Below are positions 33,740-43,982 of a stretch of DNA of 64,000 nucleotides, one piece after another. Made by a program: the position numbers and the translations under genes. The notes beneath the pieces were generated by a model, which ran no database searches, was not told the origin of the DNA, and saw only the letters and a list, made by a program, of their open reading frames with translations. Source of the DNA: Hygrophila difformis (taxonomy: Eukaryota; Streptophyta; Magnoliopsida; Lamiales; Acanthaceae); assembly GCA_030278955.1 (NCBI GenBank), contig JAOANR010000004.1:16802526-16866525 (forward strand). The letters are read 5' to 3'. The first letter of the stretch is position 1, and each line of letters starts with the position of its first letter.

Positions 33740-35237
33740 ACTCAACCATTAAAGAACAATAATGTACTCCTACAATACCGGACAAATAATTCAGAACACT
33801 GATAGTACGCTAAATGACACCATACACAAAACACTCTCATTCCCAAAACACCATATGCAATATTATTATCATTTTCTATTCAACGAGTGCACAAAACCAT
33901 AACAAAAACAATCTAACATTTACTAAAATCACTTCTATCCAAACAATCACACCAAAATCAACCCTACTCATCTCTATTTACTAAGATGCACAAAATCAAC
34001 CCAAGAACAGTGGTGTATTCCATGAAACTCTGTGGTATCTTAGAAACCATCGCAAACCAACCATAACCATTTCTATTCGCTAAATTGCACAAAATCAACC
34101 CCAAAACAGTGGTGTAGTTCATGAATCTCCGTGTTATCTCAAAAACTACCCCAACATATTTTCCTTTTGGCACCATCATTTCTTTACATGCAAACTTCAG
34201 TAAATCAACACTGTGGAATATCATAATATACATTACTCGGCTAAGAACAATACTGGACACTTAATTTACAAAACTCAATTATACTCTACATGACACCATA
34301 TACAAATTACTCATTTTCAAAATAATATATACAACCTGATTAGCAATTCCTATTCATCAAAATGCACAGAAGTGGCTAAAAAAACATTATAATATTTCAT
34401 TAATGTCAATGCCCAAACAACACCCCAAAAGCAACCCTAGCCATTTATATTCACCAAATGAAAATTCACCCCAAAAACAGCTTCAGTAAATCAACACTAT
34501 GTGGAAAATCATAATATACAATACTCAACTAAGAACAATACTGCTCTCTGACGTTAAAGGTTTTGTACAACAGGTTTCATTGTTTTCGACCAACATTACA
34601 CAAGTATGAAATCAAATAACTGAGCCAACACGTAAAATACAATAAACAACAAAAAAAAAATCCAAAGTTTACCCATTCAAATCGCATCCCTCAAAAATAC
34701 CCATTTCATATTTGACAACAATCTCACAACAAGCTCACTAATTTTCGAGCACCATTATACATGGGGGAGATAAAAATTTAAAAAAAAAAAACTTAAAAGA
34801 ACCATTGCTCTAAATACTCTCAAACTTATGACACGGCAAACAACAAAAACAAGCTCAAATGTAAACAACAATTGAAATCAAGCTCAAATGTAAACATCCA
34901 TTGAAATCGCAAGCCTAAAAAATAATTATTTCGGAATCTATTACAATTTCGGTACCTTTGTTTCTCCGATCGGACCATTGAAATCAAGCTCAAATGTATT
35001 CTCCTCAAATAGAGCACGAAAATCCCTCTTCTTCTCCAGTAATGGAAAGGTGGTGGTGGAGATATGGGGAGGTGGAAAGTAACTCCCTGTATGGGTTTCA
35101 AAACCAAGGGCATGGATGTGACATAAAAAGTAAATTACCCTGCTGCCCTCCATCATTATTTTGGCTTCTATTTTACTGGAGGGGTCTTTAAGTCTTTTAC
35201 TATTTTCACTTTCACAAAGAAATAAAAAATCAGGGTT
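33740..35237. other. Right arm of the small MULE
   Basis: No gene. It aligns loosely with 56,775-57,900 of the large MULE, with shared runs such as AACAGTGGTGTAGTTCATGA. It holds short duplicated blocks (about 34,000-34,130). Confidence 0.5.
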
Positions 35238-35319
35238 GGATATCAAAGGTGATGTATTATAGTATAGGGGTAGTGTACTTAATGTATTTTAACCTTGGGG
35301 TATTAAAGTGCACATTTCC
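35238..35319 (-). repeat. Right terminal inverted repeat, small MULE
   Basis: Reverse complement of the left end over about 80 bases with mismatches. It ends TTTCC. Confidence 0.7.
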
Positions 35320-35333
35320 GCAGAACAATAAAG

Positions 35334-35416
35334 GGAAAGTTATTGAAAAGTACCCACACCTCAAAAGTCTTATGTATTAGTACCCCTATACTCAATACAT
35401 ATTGTATTGATACCCA
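35334..35416 (+). repeat. Left terminal inverted repeat, large MULE
   Basis: GGAAAGTTATTGAAAAG then TACCCACACCTC, TATGTATTAGTACCCC and TATACTCAATACA. It is nearly the same as the left end at 29,834 and pairs imperfectly with 57,900-58,076. Confidence 0.75.
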
Positions 35417-35962
35417 CATGTAGAATACATTATACTTCAGGACCCATTCATTAAAAGAAAATGAAAACCAAATTCAAATGCTGAAATGTCAAGAATATCC
35501 TCCCTTTTTGGCAGAGATTTGACGTGTTATGATGGGGAGTTGGCAGCCGTTATTTGAAAATCTTCAACTCTCACCACCAATTTGTCTCTCTCAATGTAAC
35601 CACAAAAAACAATTCGTCTCTCTCACACCACCGACCTCACCTACCTGCGGCGATCGAAGAAGCTTGTGTGGGGTTGGTTTTATTGCACGGGAGTGTGTCA
35701 GAGAATCTTGTTCGCCCGGCTTTGGTAGGGATGGTGGAAGGGTAGAAAGCTTTGGGTTGGGGACACCCCGTTTTCGTGAAGCTCGGAGGTGACGGTTAGG
35801 TTTTTGGGGGCAGAAAGCTTGACGGGAGAGGAGGGTAATGCGATGGGTTAGAAGGGCGGTAGGAGGGTTATAGGAGGGTTTAGGGGTGGAGTGCGACAGG
35901 GTTGTGAAGCTTTTTTTTGGAAGGGGTTTTGTGCGACGGGATTAGAGGGTTTTTTAGAGGGA
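35417..35962 (+). other. 5' region of the MULE transposase gene
   Basis: No convincing gene. It has a T/C-rich part (35,560-35,640) that looks like a plant 5' leader and a G-rich stretch before the ATG at 35,963. Confidence 0.4.
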
Positions 35963-36300
35963 ATGATGAGTGGCATTGAAGAGCAAGAAGATGGGAAAGA
36001 GGAACCCGAAATGCAAGTACCCGAGACGTTGTTGTTTTGCCATTACGAAGGCGAAATGCATCTACTCCGAATATATAATGCCGACCTTCTTTCGGATGTC
36101 TATAGAAAGGTGAATGATAAATGGATTGATGTGAATGCCACAAGGAAAACCCTGCATTACGAAGAACCCGACGGTGGATACCTAATGGAGCTGATAAAGG
36201 ACGACGATGTGAGAAGAATGTGCCTTTTGAATGGGCAAAAGAGCTGACTTTTGGGAAGATGAATGTCACGAATCGGGAACCTGCAAACAAGAGGGCACGG

Positions 36301-36770
36301 TAATGTTGTGTTAAAACCCCAGTAAATGACTGTCCCGCAATGATCTGATTTACAGTTTTTTATATTTTTGTTTCAACACTGGTATTGTTATGTCTATATA
36401 TGTTGCTCTGTAACTTGTGGATTATTGTCTCTGTATTTATGTTATTTCTGTGCACAGCGGTATTGTTACAGATAGAGCGAATGCCTTTTCTAGCGATTGT
36501 ATGTGTTTGGACTGATGTAATGGATGGAACATGCATTTAGACATGAGAATTATCACTCCGCTGGTACCGAAAGAATATCGTGCGGTCGTTGTGACTTTCT
36601 CTGTATTTATTGCAATAACCTCGGTATCATATTACCTAATTGTGATATACATGTGCCTTACACAAAGTTGTAATGCAAATCAGGTCATCAGTATTGTATG
36701 AATAAGATCACGGTATTGGATGACCAGTTTTTTATCCATAGGATCATGTTCTGTATGAATTGTGCTGCAG
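36301..36770 (+). other. Probable intron of the MULE transposase gene
   Basis: The donor is likely at GGCACGGTAATG (about 36,300) and the acceptor at GTGCTGCAG (36,769). It is AT-rich without genes. Confidence 0.4.
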
Positions 36771-37920
36771 GACGGATACTGAAGCAGACGAGGAATTTGA
36801 CAATGAAGAAGATGAGGACGAGGAAGATGTAAGGGTCATCTGGGCCAATGCAATCAGAGGCGAAGGACAAAAATTCAAAGATGTCGAACAGTTCCGGAAG
36901 GTCCTAAAAAATCATTGTATTGCAGTCCGCCGTGGATTCAAGTTTGTGCACAATAATAAGAAAAAAGTTCAGGTGAAATGCTCCGTGGAGAACTGTGGAT
37001 GGCGGATTTATGCATCCCGCCACAAATCTGATGAGTCGTTCGCGATTCGCACTTGCACATTAATGCACGATTGTGGTGTGAACAATCTACGATCAAGGGT
37101 ACACCCCAAGGCGACAGCACCATCGGTTGCGACATTTATCAAGGAGAATTAGAGGCGGGACCCGCACTATACTCTGAACCATGCAGTGGACGCTATTCGC
37201 GCAGCGTTCAAAGTCGATATCAGCTATCGTACGGCATGGAGTGGGAGGGAGGTGGCGATGAAGGAATTGCATGGGGACGATTACTACTCATTTGACAAAA
37301 TACGGGTATTTTGCAACAGGCTACTAGCGTCGAACCCTGGGAGTGTTGCGGATTTAGAGATTGTTGAAGGTACCAAAAAATTTAGGAGGGTCTTCATAGC
37401 AATTGCAGCTTGCGTAGATGGTTTCAGGAGAGGGTGTCGGCCCCTTGTCGAGCTCGACGGAACCCATATCAAAACCAAGTGGAAAGGCCAGGTATTGGCC
37501 GCTGTGGGGAAAGATGTGGAGGGTGGATTTATTACAATAGCATTTGCAGGTACAATGTTTGTTGTTGATACATATGAACTTTGTTGTTGTATGGATTAAG
37601 GGTTGTTGCTTATTGTGCTAACCATGTTGTTATATGTGAAAATATATGTTGTGTTTGTCATTGTGGCTGTGCTGTATTAGTTGTCGATGGGGAGACAGAT
37701 TAGAACTGGCAATGGTTCTGCATGAAGCTGAAGGACGTAATTGAAGGGGGCAATGAACGGGTGTCATGGGGCGAGTGGACGTTTTTCAGTGACCGACACT
37801 CCGGTTTGATGAAAGCTATTCCAAATGTGTTCACTGGGAGCAATCATGCAGTATGCGTTCGACACCTTGTGGAGAATTTCAAAAAGGAGGTAATAGTTTG
37901 TTATGTATGTTATAGTATAC

Positions 37921-40504
37921 TGTAATACCCGAGAATTTTCCAACATAAAATAAAACAATAATTAAATAAATAAACCAAAAATACCATAAATAAACAAATC
38001 CAGCAAATAAAAGAAATAAATAAAGATAAGGAAATGAGAAATGAGATTTTTACTTAAAAAGGAATTAAAGGAATTTAATTCAATAAAAGGATGGATGAAT
38101 GGTACACCAAAACCCGACACTAATGAACTCGAGTATTCAAGTCCAAGACATCCAATTAGACTGAGAATAAAATTAGAGAGAAAGTATGAACCCGAGTATA
38201 CCCCGGAAATCGGAATTCGGGAGCATAGAGGGATAGAAACCCGAAAGAGAGGCGGAAAAGCACGACGGATCGCACGACCCGCCCGGACCGAAGTCCAGGC
38301 GAAGTCGGCGCGGTGGCCGCGCGGTGAAGTGGCTTTAGCGCGCCACGACCGCGCCACTTCACAGATTCGTTTGTTGCATGAATCTCTCGCCCGAACGCGG
38401 ATTTTTCGACTTTCGGTTGAACATCTCTCGACTCCAGACCTTTAGGGCGGTTGTGGACGCCCTAGGGATTTAGAATTCTATAAATAAGCCCCTTGGGAGC
38501 CCCAAACAAGTTTACAAAACCCTACAATCTTCTATACGTTCGAAACCCTAAATTCGGAGTCGACGGAAAGCACCAAACGGAGGCAGCAGCTTGGACGAAA
38601 ATCCAAGGTCTCCAAACGTTGTGGTAAGCTCTAGTCCAATAAATCTTTTCACGTTTCAATCCGAAAACGGATTCTAACTTCGGTTCTTTTCTTTCTACAC
38701 CCCGTATCGAATCTAGATCGTAGAACCCGACGAACGGAGAGGAGGAACGGTGATCTGGAAGCCACGCCTCCGAACTAGACATCCCCGATGTTCATAGACA
38801 CTGTAAGTTAACCTTACATGGTTTTGGGAGATTTTAAAACATTCGAAACCTAAAAGATTCAACAAGAACCATAAATCTGTCCACTTTTGTGTTTCTACCG
38901 ACGCAACAGATTTGGTGAATTTTTCCGACCCTTAAAACGAACTCAAACGGAAAAACTTAAAACACAAAAAACGTTCCTAAGACTTAGACCTAGCTACTGT
39001 AAGAATTTGGGAATTTTTGGAGTTGATTTGATATGTGAAAACCCGTTGAAACCGAACTGTTTGATTCTAGATCTCGAAATCTTGGACAGAACTTAGGAAT
39101 GATCTTGATCACGTTTTTGACATAGGATCTAGGCTGTTTTAGATCTTTGGCCGAACATGAAAGTTGTAGACAAATGTCTTAAGATGATCCATGTCAAATT
39201 TCATTAAATTTGGAGTTGAATTGATATGGTAGAATTTGAAATCTTTAAACTGTGGTGCATTAAACTCGGACAGATTTCTTCTTATGCGAAAATTGGCGAT
39301 TTTGACCTACTTAGGTATCTCGGATTGAAAAAGTTAAAACACGAAAGTTGTAGATCTTGATGTTTCCGAGTCAGATATGAAATTTTGGAATTTTTGGAAT
39401 TAAATCTGATTTTAGACGAATTTTGGAGTAAACTGTGATTTACCGAAACGAAATCTTGAAATCTTGTTGAAACATGGAATTAACCTTTAGGGTTGAAACG
39501 AATTGAGATATTATTTCTAAATTAATACAACGGAAGGCAGATTCTAAAAACCAAATCCCCTTACAAACTTGATAAATTAAATTAGGGGTGAGTGCTCTGC
39601 AGGGTGCCCCCTAACGATTCACTTCGTGCCGTAATGGACGATGGTGACCCCGCGCGCTAAATTTGAGATATGGATTGCCTAAATGGCGAAACTTAGAGCC
39701 TACACTCTCGTGAATATCCGTATGGGTTTCCCGAGGCTCCGGAGTGGTACTGGGTATGGCTGATACGGTTGCGGCCGCCGGGCTACCGGCTAAACTTGTT
39801 GACATCGCGATACTATCGTGAAACTTTGAAATACGAAATCGGGAATGTAATGGGGATTCTAAATTAAAGTAAATTAGATTAAATTATGTTGTTGTCTAAT
39901 TAAATTATTTAAATGCTTTATTTAAATTATGGCTTTTGTGATTAAACCATGTGGTATGTGTTATTAAATAAAGCCTGAGATAAATTATGCTATTGGATAT
40001 GGATTAGATGAAACTAAATATTATGTTATTATCATGCTTTTGTTAAATTACTAAATTTATGGCTTTTAAACCCTACGATCATGCATGTGTTAACTTACTC
40101 AGCAATTTTGCTGACCAAAACCATTTTTATTCCTTTCTTTACAGAATATGTGGAATGAGCATGTGTGAGCACGAATCATGCATGGGATTTTGGGGATTGT
40201 TATTTTGCTTTTAAATTTCGTACTTAGACTATATTATGAACGGGCCTGTTTAACCCGTGGTTTGGCCATGTCGGCCCCTTTTATATTTTCCGCTGCGATA
40301 TTGTACTAAACTAAATACTTCCGCTGCGCTATACTATTATTATTTTCGAATTATATTGTATGGGCTATTTTGAATGCTTTAAATGTTTTAAATACTGCAA
40401 TACCTAGCCTTGCATCTCTTTAGTAAGCTCGGAGAAACCGTGTCTTACTAGGGAGATGTGGCGGTGACATCCCGACCTGGGTGACCAAAAACCGGGGTGT
40501 TACA
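37921..40504 (+). repeat. 5' LTR of copy 4
   Basis: It starts TGTAATACCC and ends GGTGTTACA. It has TATAAATA at 38,479-38,486 about 560 bases in, and a GC-rich inverted-repeat patch (38,290-38,370). An open frame of about 134 codons in both LTRs is treated as chance. Confidence 0.95.
38479..38486 (+). promoter_or_regulatory. LTR TATA box (copy 4)
   Basis: TATAAATA followed by AAGCCCC; the 3' LTR has the same box at 47,059-47,066. Confidence 0.6.
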
Positions 40505-40507
40505 GGT

Positions 40508-40521
40508 TGGTATCAGAGCCC
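40508..40521 (+). other. Primer binding site, tRNA-iMet type
   Basis: TGGTATCAGAGCCC three bases after the LTR end, as in copy 1. Confidence 0.88.
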
Positions 40522-40730
40522 GGCTATTTTTAAACTATTATTTTTAAACCATTACTATTTTTAAACTATTATTAGTATTTTGACTATTATTTTAAATTTT
40601 AAATTATTATTTCCATGGAGAAAATTTTTATTTTAAAACCCATGGGAAAAACATATATATATATATGGTGCATTAAATTATTATTGGGGGGAAATATCAT
40701 TTGCATATGCATGTTGCATCTCTGCTATGA

Positions 40731-40866
40731 ACTTAGAATCTTGGAAACTTGAACTTAGAATCTTGGCGAAACTTGAACTTAGCATCTTGGCGAAACTTGA
40801 ACTTAGAATCTTGGAAACTCGAACTTAGAATCTTGGCGAATTGAACTTAGAATCTTGGCGAATATT
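40731..40866 (+). repeat. 24-bp tandem repeat in the leader
   Basis: About six copies of GAACTTAGAATCTTGGCGAA with small changes. Copy 1 has only one or two degenerate units at the same place (about 1,005-1,045). Confidence 0.8.
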
Positions 40867-40891
40867 AACTTAGATCTCTTGCTTGCGCTAG

Positions 40892-41491
40892 ATGGCTAGT
40901 CAGGACATGATGCAGTTGATGATCAAGATGATGAACGTTCACCTTGACACCCAACAAACCATACAACAAATGAAAAATCGTATAGCTCACTTGGAGGCAA
41001 ATCTGCACCAAATGGGAGACTTAAGGGAAGCTGGCCTCCAGCACTTCCTGAACTTGAGAGCCGCTGATCAAGATCGCATAAAAGACTTAGAAACTCAAGT
41101 GCAAAAACTCACCGAACGGAGCGATGCTGTGATAGATAGAGTTGAGGATCTAGGGACTGACCTGCTTGACCTCACTGATATAGTAGTACCATATAGCCAT
41201 GTGGAAGACCACTTGATGGGACCACGAAGCCCAACACCCCCAGTGGAGAGCCCATCCGGCCTTATCCATGGACGCTACGGAACCCTTGGGCTCTGGCCCC
41301 ACATGGTCCGCCCATCGCCAAACCCGAGCCCCGCGGAGAACCATCCGGAGGAGACACCGGACCCAGTTCCGGAAGCCGTCGATCCACCATCCCCAGTGTT
41401 TCATGGACCTTTGGGCACCGGCCAGGTCTCTGATGAGGATGATCCTATGGAAGACCCCGCTACTCTGCCAGAGGACGCGGAGATCTTTTAG
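40892..41491 (+). CDS. Coiled-coil ORF of family-A element (intact)
   Basis: 199 codons. Residues 1-100 are heptad-rich (LMIKMMN, LEANLHQM, LETQVQKL, VIDRVEDLG), which suggests a coiled coil. Residues 100-199 are rich in Pro, Ser and acidic residues and end DAEIF. I recognise no domain. It follows the leader repeat and faces the antisense gene tail to tail. Conservation of frame against copy 1 over ~190 codons suggests it was once selected. The start ATG is the first after the leader and has the same context in both copies. Confidence 0.6.
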   Translation: MASQDMMQLMIKMMNVHLDTQQTIQQMKNRIAHLEANLHQMGDLREAGLQHFLNLRAADQDRIKDLETQVQKLTERSDAVIDRVEDLGTDLLDLTDIVVPYSHVEDHLMGPRSPTPPVESPSGLIHGRYGTLGLWPHMVRPSPNPSPAENHPEETPDPVPEAVDPPSPVFHGPLGTGQVSDEDDPMEDPATLPEDAEIF

Positions 41492-41825
41492 ATACTTTAT
41501 CTTAGATAGTACATCTATTTTGCGCATCCTATTACTTGTATTAAAATTCTTTTAAAGGAATAAAATGTGAGTTGATTTTTTTTGAAATCCTTCAGCCCAA
41601 AATTATCGAAAAAAAAAAAAAAAAAAAAGGAGAGAGACGAACCGGAACAGTTCCACCACGTTTTCTCTAAACAACAACAGTCAAATCAGACAACTGAACA
41701 GGGATACAACGGGAACATAAACTACGAAACAAAACACAGCAAGATCATCCTTGTACAGTCCATAAGAAAACAACTAAATAAAACACTACTACAGCAAGCC
41801 TAGATGGAAATGCGGAAACAAAGGA

Positions 41826-43157
41826 TCACTGGTCGGGAGGCGGGAACTGAAGACGCATATACTCGTCCATCTGACGCATGTAGGCGTACATATCGGTCAT
41901 GGAGGCCTGCTGCTCCAGCTGTCTCGTAGTGATCGTATCCATGCGAGCCTGGTACAGGTCCATCCTGGCATCCAGAGCGTCGTAGCGAGCCTGCCCGGCT
42001 GCAAACCCAGCATCCATACGAGCGAACCCCGCATCCATACTAAGCTGCATACCCTGCAGCATCTGAACTATCTGCGGCATCTCCGCACCCTGCTGGGGAA
42101 CCTCGGGAGGCGGAGGTGGCTGCTCAGGAGGAACAACTAAAATCAAACCATCACCGTTGGGCTCCGGGCGAAGGACAGCCGGAGGAGCCCCACGTCGAAG
42201 AGCACTGCGTCGAGGGGCGTAGCTAGGGATACGGTAGTAGCCGCCAGCGGATAGCTCGTAAGGATCCGTCTCTGGTGACGTACGGATCCCCTGAGCCGCA
42301 CACATGCCGCAAATAAGATGAACATGGGTAATCACCCTGCTTCCTCGTCCTCGGCGCATACCCCTCAGGTTGTCCGCGATACAAGCCGCAACATTCACCC
42401 TACCACCCCGGGCGAGAAAGCAGATGGTCTCATAGACGTGGTCGATAACAATGTGGCTCCGGGTGATCGGCCGGACACGGCCTAACCATATCTGAGCTAG
42501 CTCGCGCCACGGAGAGTCCATCGTCGTCAACCTCAGCTCGTGATCATGCTCGAGCAGAGGAGCCATCAAGGTGCATAAAACGCCCCACGCAGGCGGGGGT
42601 ATACGACCCTCAGGCTGTGGCCGGAACACGCCGTCGTCAGGAAGGCCAAAGTAGACGTTGATCGCCCGAGCACTGAAATCTAGATGGCGACCCCGAACCC
42701 AGACTTGAGACAAGTCACTGTTCTCCCCGAGACCGCCAATGTTGGCAATGACCTCCATAGCTAAGTACCCAGAAGCGACGCCCTCGGGATGGCGCGCAAG
42801 CCCAGTCCACTGAAGAAGACCCAAAACTGGACTAACCCTGTCGTCGTCCATATGGCGAGGATATATGCCTCTCTCCGGGACATAAGACCTGTTTCGACGA
42901 AGCTCGTCGAAGTAGAACTCCTGAGAGGCCATAGTAGCGAACCGATACCTGTCGTGTCGACGGGGACGCACCTCGTCGGGGAGACCCCTGAGCTTAGGGC
43001 CCCGCTGCTCCTCGTCCTCCTCAGACTCGCTCTCGTCAAAATCAGACATCGCCGGAGCGGCAGTGCTAGGACCAGCCTCATCGCGCTGAGCAACTCGTCT
43101 CCTGGTCCTCGGGGGACACATGAGTGACGCCAAAACAACCCACAGAAAAAGCAGCAT
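41826..43157 (-). CDS. Antisense gene of family-A element, plant transposon-associated protein
   Basis: About 443 codons from the ATG at 43,157, or from a second in-frame ATG at 43,121 (MCPPRTRRR). It starts with a basic and acidic tail (DESESEEDEEQ). A globular domain follows (FYFDELRRNRSYVPERG, INVYFGLPDD, WLGRVRPITRSHIVIDHVYE), of the kind seen in Athila ORF1-type and 'putative plant transposon protein' families. It ends in a Pro-rich linker and a repeated coiled coil (DAGFARMDAGFA). Upstream on the minus strand is a good acceptor (TTTGCAG, exon start 43,158) and a donor (GCAAG/GTATGC, exon end 43,754). The mRNA therefore probably has a 5' UTR intron of 595 bases. It lies opposite to the element's genes. 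Function is unknown. Confidence 0.65.
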   Translation of the reverse strand: MLLFLWVVLASLMCPPRTRRRVAQRDEAGPSTAAPAMSDFDESESEEDEEQRGPKLRGLPDEVRPRRHDRYRFATMASQEFYFDELRRNRSYVPERGIYPRHMDDDRVSPVLGLLQWTGLARHPEGVASGYLAMEVIANIGGLGENSDLSQVWVRGRHLDFSARAINVYFGLPDDGVFRPQPEGRIPPPAWGVLCTLMAPLLEHDHELRLTTMDSPWRELAQIWLGRVRPITRSHIVIDHVYETICFLARGGRVNVAACIADNLRGMRRGRGSRVITHVHLICGMCAAQGIRTSPETDPYELSAGGYYRIPSYAPRRSALRRGAPPAVLRPEPNGDGLILVVPPEQPPPPPEVPQQGAEMPQIVQMLQGMQLSMDAGFARMDAGFAAGQARYDALDARMDLYQARMDTITTRQLEQQASMTDMYAYMRQMDEYMRLQFPPPDQ

Positions 43158-43158
43158 C

Positions 43159-43753
43159 CTGCAAATGTCCAACCAATACCAAATGTAAAGATAAATCCTG
43201 CACAGTGATTACAGTAAGCATAATCTAGAAACCACAAGAACATGAGGTGTGAGCCCTAACACGAGCGATCAAGAGGATAACCAAACCAAGACTATGTCTA
43301 GAAAAGTCCCAAACCCCCTTGGGACATTTCGTCGAACACGTTGAGTGCGCGATAAATCAAGACCAAAGTTACTTGTAAACACATGGGGAACGTCCCCAAA
43401 ACAAAACAATTGCTTAGACAATAACTTATCAACATAATAGGGCACAAATCGACGACAACGAACTCATCCGCATGCCCACAATACCAATACAAATCGGGAA
43501 ATTCATGCTTTCCTTAAAATATGGAATCTAGTAAAACTTCCTCAAACTAGGCATGCATTGTGGCACAAATACTTCCTAATCAACAAAAAATAACACCAAG
43601 TATCGCCCCAACTCGCTAATTGCATAAATTAAGTCTAAAAACAGCAAACCCCCAATTCTTGTCTCTAAACCCTAATTTTGAAATTCGCCCAAAGATTAAG
43701 GCTAATCAAGACATAAAATCTGAAATTGACAAGTAGAAGTAGTAGATGCATAC
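43159..43753 (-). other. Probable 5' UTR intron of the antisense gene
   Basis: Donor GTATGC after TTGCAAG and acceptor ACATTTGCAG, both on the minus strand. AT-rich; no ORF of note. Confidence 0.55.
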
Positions 43754-43945
43754 CTTGCAAAGGAAAATCGAGGCCGGGAACGAGAGAATCGGGGGATGGG
43801 AGAACGAATTTGAGAGAAAACTAGAAGAAGCCTCGGAAGTGGAAATGGGGCGGAATGGCTCGCGCTCCGCGCGAGCCCTTTTACTCGAACTGCTACGGCC
43901 GCGCGGTCGCCGCGCGCCACCGCGCGAGCACCGCGCGAGCCTCAA
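43754..43945 (-). promoter_or_regulatory. 5' UTR and GC-rich promoter region of the antisense gene
   Basis: A pyrimidine-rich leader (TCTCTCGTTCCC) lies next to a CGCGCG-rich block (43,855-43,945) that stands out in an AT-rich element. It may be the promoter of the antisense transcript. Confidence 0.4.
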
Positions 43946-43982
43946 AGTTAGTTTTTTTTTATTTTTTTTTTACCTTCTACTG

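Larger units (their letters stand above)
29833..35319. mobile_element. Non-autonomous MULE, deletion derivative of the large MULE family
   Basis: The ends GGAAAGTTATTG... (29,834) and ...GTGCACATTTCC (35,319) form imperfect terminal inverted repeats of about 80 bases that share TACCCCTATACT and GATATCC. It contains a small transposase fragment, a large tandem array, a fragment of the Ulp1-type gene and the right-arm sequence, in the order seen in the element at 35,333-58,076. No clear 9-bp target duplication is seen. Confidence 0.75.

Noticed and set aside
29825..35332. 9-bp target duplication of the small MULE
   Set aside because: I compared the bases left of 29,834 and right of 35,319 and found no convincing match.
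38041..38445. Open frame of 134 codons, also at 46,621-47,025, with a counterpart on the other strand
   Set aside because: It is in the two identical LTRs, so its presence twice is due to the repeat. It crosses the GC-rich patch, which lacks stops by base composition.
41604..41626. A tract as a poly(A) tail of a retroposed gene
   Set aside because: It lies in a spacer that is kept in copy 1 without the tract, so it is a slippage run.
43702..43945. Short minus-strand ORFs in the GC-rich block
   Set aside because: They overlap the probable 5' UTR and donor site, and are short and without domain.
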